Assembly: GCF_934372025.1 (NCBI RefSeq)
Contig: NZ_CAKROJ010000031.1
Span: 1-27,240, forward strand
DNA length: 27,240 nt
Direction of reading: 5' to 3'
DNA from: an uncultured Blautia sp.
GTDB lineage: Bacteria > Bacillota > Clostridia > Lachnospirales > Lachnospiraceae
Shown here: positions 23,830-27,240 of the stretch, piece after piece
Position numbering within the stretch: the stretch's first letter is position 1
Layout: each line of letters opens with the position of its first letter
Made by a program: the position numbers and the translations under genes
The notes under the pieces: model-generated
Told to the model about the DNA's origin: nothing
The model's input: only the letters and a program-made list of their open reading frames with translations
Database searches by the model: none

Positions 23830-24608
23830 AACTCCACCTCCGTACTTAAGAATACCGGACCATCCTTGCAGACACGTTTGTTATGCACCTGAGAATGCTC
23901 ATCAATTTCTTTGGATTTGCATACACATGCAAGACAGGCTCCGACTCCACATGCCATTCTCTCTTCCATGGAAATCCAGCATGTAATATTATTTTCTGCC
24001 GCATATTCCTTCAGTGCACGAAGCATTGGTGTCGGTCCACATGCAAAAATCACATCTGCTTCCAGCGCTTTTTCACGGATTGCATTTAAAACATTGCCTT
24101 TTGTTCCTGCACTGCCATCCTCAGTTGCAACATAAACATCCGCATATTTTGCAAATTCATCATTCAAAAACAGTTCATCTCTGTAACCAAGAACCGCTGT
24201 TTTCTGTGCATTTAACTGTTTTGCTGTTTCCAGCATTGGCGGAATTCCGATTCCGCCGCCAATCAGAAATACTCTTTTTCCTTCTGCTTCTTCCAGTGGA
24301 AATCCATTTCCAAGAGGTCCGAGTGTTTCTATCAAATCACCTGGTTTTAATTGAGAGAATCTCTCTGTGCCAGTATTCTTACCGGTTACTCGATATACCA
24401 GACGAAGCTTTCCGCCTTCTCTGTCAATTTCGCAGATACTGATCGGTCTTGGCAGAAGCTTGCTTCCATCTCCTGTATATAAAGAAACAAACTGTCCCGG
24501 ACGGGCATTCTCTGCGATTTTGTCAGTCTGAAGCCAAAGGCTGTAAACATCTTTTCCTATTACTTCCTGACTGACTACCTTCAGCATTTCTTTTGTTTTT
24601 GTACTCAT
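23826..24608 (-). CDS. pyrK: Dihydroorotate dehydrogenase electron transfer subunit
   Basis: FAD and [2Fe-2S] subunit of the class 1B enzyme that passes electrons from PyrD to NAD+. The 260 residues contain the FAD motif RPISI (54-58), the NAD-binding GGGIGIPPM (117-125), and the cluster ligands Cys220, Cys225, Cys228 and Cys247. GGAGGAG precedes its ATG. It lies between pyrF (19 bases away) and pyrD (four-base overlap). Confidence 0.97.
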   Translation of the reverse strand: MSTKTKEMLKVVSQEVIGKDVYSLWLQTDKIAENARPGQFVSLYTGDGSKLLPRPISICEIDREGGKLRLVYRVTGKNTGTERFSQLKPGDLIETLGPLGNGFPLEEAEGKRVFLIGGGIGIPPMLETAKQLNAQKTAVLGYRDELFLNDEFAKYADVYVATEDGSAGTKGNVLNAIREKALEADVIFACGPTPMLRALKEYAAENNITCWISMEERMACGVGACLACVCKSKEIDEHSQVHNKRVCKDGPVFLSTEVEL

Positions 24609-24627
24609 CTGTCTCCTCCTGCCCCTA

Positions 24628-25554
24628 TCAGCGATTCTTCAGAGCACCACTGATATCTTCGATCATAACTTCTACAGCTTTACGGGATGCGTCGGCATAA
24701 TTCAGTTCACCAAATTCAGCATATGCTTCCTGTTTGTAAGCAGCAATGATTCCACGGGAAGAATTAACGATCGCACCCAGGCCATCCTCATTAAAGAAGT
24801 GAACCAGATCTGCACCTTTACCACCCTGTGCGCCATATCCCGGTACAAGGATAAATGTTTTCGGCATCAGTTTACGAAGAACTTTACCCATTTCCGGATA
24901 GGTAGCTCCGACAACAGCTCCAATATAGCTGTATTCTTTGCCCATATGTTCTTCGCCCCATTCAGCAACTTTTTCACCAACCCACTCATACAGCGGACGA
25001 CCGTCGATAATACGATCCTGGAATTCGCCGCTGGAAGGATTTGAAGTTTTTACAAGAATGAACAGACCTTTGTTTTCTTCTTTACATACTTCGATAAAAG
25101 GTTTTACACCGTCAGATCCAAGATATGGATTGACTGTTGCAAAATCTTCATCAAATCCGGCATATTTCTTGCTTCCAACCTGAACATGTCCCAGATGTCC
25201 TACTGCATATGCTGCTGATGTTGAACCGATATCACCACGTTTGATATCTCCAATAACAACAAGGTCTTTTGACTTACAGTAATCAACAGTTTTTTTGTAT
25301 GCCTGCAGCCCCGGAATGCCAAACTGCTCATACATTGCGATCTGCGGTTTTACTGCCGGAATCAGGTCATGAGTTGCATCAACGATTCCTTTATTAAACT
25401 GCCAGATAGCTTCTGCGGCGCCTTCCAGAGTCTCTCCGAATTCCGCAAATGCTTTTTCCTGAATATGTTTCGGTATGTAATTCAGCATCGGATCCAGACC
25501 TACAACAATCGGAGCATTGGTCTTGCGAATTTTTTCGATAAGCTTGTTAATCAT
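24628..25554 (-). CDS. pyrF: Orotidine 5'-phosphate decarboxylase (long type)
   Basis: Decarboxylates OMP to UMP, the last step of the pathway. The 308 residues are of the longer PyrF subfamily. The catalytic D-x-K-x-x-D array is Asp103, Lys105 and Asp108 in GDIKRGDIGST, and VGLDPMLNYIP marks the N terminus. AGGAGG lies upstream of the ATG. It opens pyrF-pyrK-pyrD; pyrB, pyrC and carAB are not in the window. Confidence 0.97.
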   Translation of the reverse strand: MINKLIEKIRKTNAPIVVGLDPMLNYIPKHIQEKAFAEFGETLEGAAEAIWQFNKGIVDATHDLIPAVKPQIAMYEQFGIPGLQAYKKTVDYCKSKDLVVIGDIKRGDIGSTSAAYAVGHLGHVQVGSKKYAGFDEDFATVNPYLGSDGVKPFIEVCKEENKGLFILVKTSNPSSGEFQDRIIDGRPLYEWVGEKVAEWGEEHMGKEYSYIGAVVGATYPEMGKVLRKLMPKTFILVPGYGAQGGKGADLVHFFNEDGLGAIVNSSRGIIAAYKQEAYAEFGELNYADASRKAVEVMIEDISGALKNR

Positions 25555-25614
25555 AACTTTATCCTCCTGGAATATATATTTTTTATTATTATTTAACTAT
25601 ACACTATCACCAAT

Positions 25615-25643
25615 ATCATACACGAAACGGACGATTTAATAAA
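25615..25643 (-). promoter_or_regulatory. pyrF: Possible pyrF promoter
   Basis: On the minus strand TATGAT (25620-25615) is preceded at 17 bases by a weak TTTATT (25643-25638). No PyrR-type antiterminator or attenuator hairpin was seen in the roughly 60-base leader. It is divergent from the csp promoter starting 21 bases away. Confidence 0.3.
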
Positions 25644-25663
25644 GTGTTTTTTATATATTCAAC

Positions 25664-25692
25664 TTGACATTTTTCAAAGCGGGAGATATAAT
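25664..25692 (+). promoter_or_regulatory. Promoter of the cold-shock gene
   Basis: A perfect TTGACA (25664-25669) and a perfect TATAAT (25687-25692) with 17 bases between. The transcription start should be near 25699, giving a leader of about 135 bases. Confidence 0.9.
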
Positions 25693-25724
25693 CCTACATA
25701 TAGACGAATAGAATCTTTAATATA

Positions 25725-25790
25725 AAATCACTAGTTTTTAGAGATTATATATTACCCACGATATAGTCTCTAAAATCTGGTGATTTTTTT
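25725..25790 (+). terminator. Leader terminator/attenuator upstream of csp
   Basis: Arms 25725-25744 and 25767-25786 pair over 20 bases with one G-U and one mismatch, and six further pairs (25745-25750 with 25766-25761) extend the stem, leaving a loop of about ten bases. The right arm runs into seven T residues (25784-25790). This is a textbook intrinsic terminator, but it sits between the promoter and the coding region, so it should act as an attenuator or define a short leader RNA. Confidence 0.85.
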
Positions 25791-25835
25791 CGTCAGATGG
25801 ACATTTAACTTTTTATTTTTTATGGAGGTAACATC

Positions 25836-26036
25836 ATGAACAAAGGAACTGTAAAATGGTTCAACGCAGAAAAAGGCTATGGTTTTATCACAGGAGAAGA
25901 CGGAGCAGATGTATTCGTTCATTTTTCTGCAATCAATGGTGAAGGATTCAAATCCCTGGATGAAGGACAGGCCGTAACTTATGATTTAACAGAAGGCGCT
26001 CGCGGAATGCAGGCTGCTAACGTTACAAAATTATAA
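25836..26036 (+). CDS. csp: Cold-shock protein (CspA family)
   Basis: A 66-residue single cold-shock domain that binds single-stranded nucleic acid. RNP1 appears as KGYGFI and RNP2 as VFVHFSAI, with KWFNAEKGYGFI near the N terminus as usual. GGAGGT lies eight bases upstream of the ATG. Family members act as RNA chaperones and transcription antiterminators. It is the only clear plus-strand gene in the window, with its own consensus promoter, a leader terminator, and a strong terminator after the stop. Confidence 0.97.
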   Translation: MNKGTVKWFNAEKGYGFITGEDGADVFVHFSAINGEGFKSLDEGQAVTYDLTEGARGMQAANVTKL

Positions 26037-26081
26037 TTCTGAGACTTCAAGGTTTTATAACCTTTCATAACCATTAAAAAC

Positions 26082-26110
26082 AAAAAACCCCGGTTCAACC
26101 GGGGTTTTTT
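26082..26110. terminator. Bidirectional intrinsic terminator between csp and the 83-aa gene
   Basis: AAAAAACCCCGG (26082-26093) and CCGGGGTTTTTT (26099-26110) are perfect complements around TTCAA. The flanking A and T tracts allow termination on both strands, which suits the convergent genes. Confidence 0.93.
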
Positions 26111-26128
26111 ATTTACTCATTTTGCAGC

Positions 26129-26380
26129 TTACTGCGCATCAGATGAAAGTCCTGAAACATAGTTATCAATTGCCGAAGTATCCATAACTGTTTCAGTTAC
26201 AACCGTTTCCTGTTTCGCAGTAACTTTTGCGTATGCAGAAAATCCAATCCATCCAACCATTGCCACGCAAATAACGATCCATGCAAGAATTTCAAGTTTA
26301 TCAATCAGTTTTTCTTTTCTGGATGTTTTGGAACGATTAAATTTACTTGTTTTATAGCTGTCCACTTTTTTCTGGCTCAT
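26129..26380 (-). CDS. Small single-pass membrane protein of unknown function
   Basis: An 83-residue protein with a basic, Ser/Lys-rich N terminus (about 1-27), one hydrophobic segment at about 30-50 (LEILAWIVICVAMVGWIGF), and a 30-residue acidic-polar tail predicted outside. The orientation follows the positive-inside rule. AAGGAG precedes the ATG and an extended -10 promoter lies upstream. I do not recognise the family. It ends at the bidirectional terminator. Confidence 0.75.
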   Translation of the reverse strand: MSQKKVDSYKTSKFNRSKTSRKEKLIDKLEILAWIVICVAMVGWIGFSAYAKVTAKQETVVTETVMDTSAIDNYVSGLSSDAQ

Positions 26381-26421
26381 CCTGTGAATCTCCTTTTGTT
26401 GTATAAGCTTATGTTTCTGCT

Positions 26422-26430
26422 ATTATAGCA
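26422..26430 (-). promoter_or_regulatory. Extended -10 promoter for the 83-aa gene
   Basis: On the minus strand TGCTATAAT (26430-26422) is a good extended -10; the -35 position holds no clear match. It lies about 20 bases past the DegV stop, with no terminator between. Confidence 0.55.
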
Positions 26431-26454
26431 TACTCTGTTTCAAAAGGAAAGAGT

Positions 26455-27240
26455 TTATACAGCTACGATCACGCCTCCATCGTTTGCATACATACTGCTC
26501 ACACCAGCTGTATCAAGAATGATCACTCTTTTTGTCGGCATTCTCTCTTCCAGTGCATTTTTAAGAAGAACTGCTCTTTCTCTGCAGTTGCAGTGTGAAA
26601 TAGCAAGCACCTTCTTTTCACTGTCTTTGGTTCTTTCAACAATATTCTGTGCCATCTTAACAAGCGCCTTATTCATTCCACGCGCCTGATCCAGCTGACA
26701 GATAGCTCCTTCATCTGTAGAACCCATGACCGGCTTAATCTTGAGTGCACTTGCAACAAGTGCTTTTACTTTACTAAGTCTTCCATTTTTGCGTAATGTC
26801 TCCAGATTATCCAGCACAAAAAATGTGTGCTGTTCAGCAATATATGCTTCTACATTTTCGATCACCTGTTCAAAAGTGTATCCCGCTTCCTCAAATTCCT
26901 GGATTTTCAAAGCAATCAGAGACTGTCCGATTGAAGCTGACTTCGAATTAAATACATAAATCTGCTTGTCAGAACACTCTTCCTGAAGAAGGCTTTTTCC
27001 TAACACAGCACTGTTATAAGATCCACTCAGTTCGGCAGAAAGTGTCACTGCATAAACATGATCTGCTTCACAGTCAAATGCTCTCATATAACGCTCCGGA
27101 GACGGACACGCTGACTTCGGACATTCCGGACATTCTGCAACCTTTTTTAAAAAAGCAGCCTGGTCAAAGGTTTCATCATCTATAATATTCTCACCACCCA
27201 CACTTAAAGTCAGTGCCACTGACTCAAAGCGAGGATCTTC
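26455..27240 (-). CDS. DegV-family protein (5' end beyond the window)
   Basis: The frame stays open through the right edge, where the residues EDPRFESVALTLSVGGE match the usual start of the fold's first domain, so the true start lies past 27240 and the GTG at 27219 is an internal Val. DegV proteins bind fatty acids and, as FakB, supply them to the kinase FakA for membrane phospholipid synthesis. Visible features include CPSPERYMRAF, the AVTLSAELSGSYNSA lipid-binding segment, DNLETLRKNGRLSKVKALVASALKIKPV, and the closing NDGGVIVAV. At least 261 residues are seen. Lipid specificity cannot be predicted. Confidence 0.92.
   Translation of the reverse strand, partial: EDPRFESVALTLSVGGENIIDDETFDQAAFLKKVAECPECPKSACPSPERYMRAFDCEADHVYAVTLSAELSGSYNSAVLGKSLLQEECSDKQIYVFNSKSASIGQSLIALKIQEFEEAGYTFEQVIENVEAYIAEQHTFFVLDNLETLRKNGRLSKVKALVASALKIKPVMGSTDEGAICQLDQARGMNKALVKMAQNIVERTKDSEKKVLAISHCNCRERAVLLKNALEERMPTKRVIILDTAGVSSMYANDGGVIVAV

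Noticed and set aside
25555..25660. PyrR attenuator or other pyrimidine riboswitch before pyrF
   Set aside because: The leader is AT-rich with no stable hairpin and no T-tract terminator.

Overview
The window looks like a chromosomal segment of a low-to-moderate-GC anaerobic Firmicute, most likely a gut Lachnospiraceae. This is judged from the strong AGGAGG ribosome-binding sites, the promoter style, clpC/radA and pyrF-pyrK-pyrD as found in Clostridia, and secreted proteins with tyrosine-rich cell-wall-binding repeats. The genus cannot be fixed from the sequence alone. Nearly every gene is on the minus strand; the only convincing plus-strand gene is a cold-shock protein. No transposase, phage gene, tRNA or CRISPR array was seen.

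Layout from left to right. At 1-354 three tandem sigma-A-type promoters fire leftward out of the window into what looks like an rRNA leader. At 355-5236 lie the stress and DNA-repair genes: radA, a small coupled protein, clpC, and a GntR/YtrA-type regulator placed where ctsR-mcsA-mcsB often sits. An SseB-like protein with its own promoter and terminator follows (5438-6202). A compact purine block, purE-purM-purN-purD (6295-9751), is driven by a TTGACA-17-TAGAAT promoter. Further right is a run of a large M29-type metallo-aminopeptidase, an HD phosphohydrolase, a small membrane protein, a VanZ-like protein and an unlisted 50-aa membrane peptide (9897-13494), downstream of pyrE (13551-14231).

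Between pyrE and the pyrF-pyrK-pyrD block (22924-25554) sits about 8.7 kb of surface genes (14408-22892). In transcription order these are a MATE exporter, three secreted transglutaminase-like proteins with wall-binding repeats, a fourth related secreted protein without that catalytic domain, an MBOAT O-acyltransferase, a DHHW/AlgJ-like partner, and a secreted SH3 protein. A strong intrinsic terminator closes the run. The layout suggests a cell-envelope modification module in which the MBOAT/DHHW pair O-acylates a surface polymer while the transglutaminase-like proteins act on wall or surface proteins. The MBOAT gene carries one in-frame UAG where the family normally has tryptophan, so the pathway may be broken or conditional in this strain.

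On the right, the plus-strand csp gene has a consensus promoter but also a very long perfect-looking terminator hairpin inside its 5' leader, which suggests attenuation or antitermination control. A bidirectional terminator separates it from a small single-pass membrane protein and a DegV-family protein that runs off the window end.
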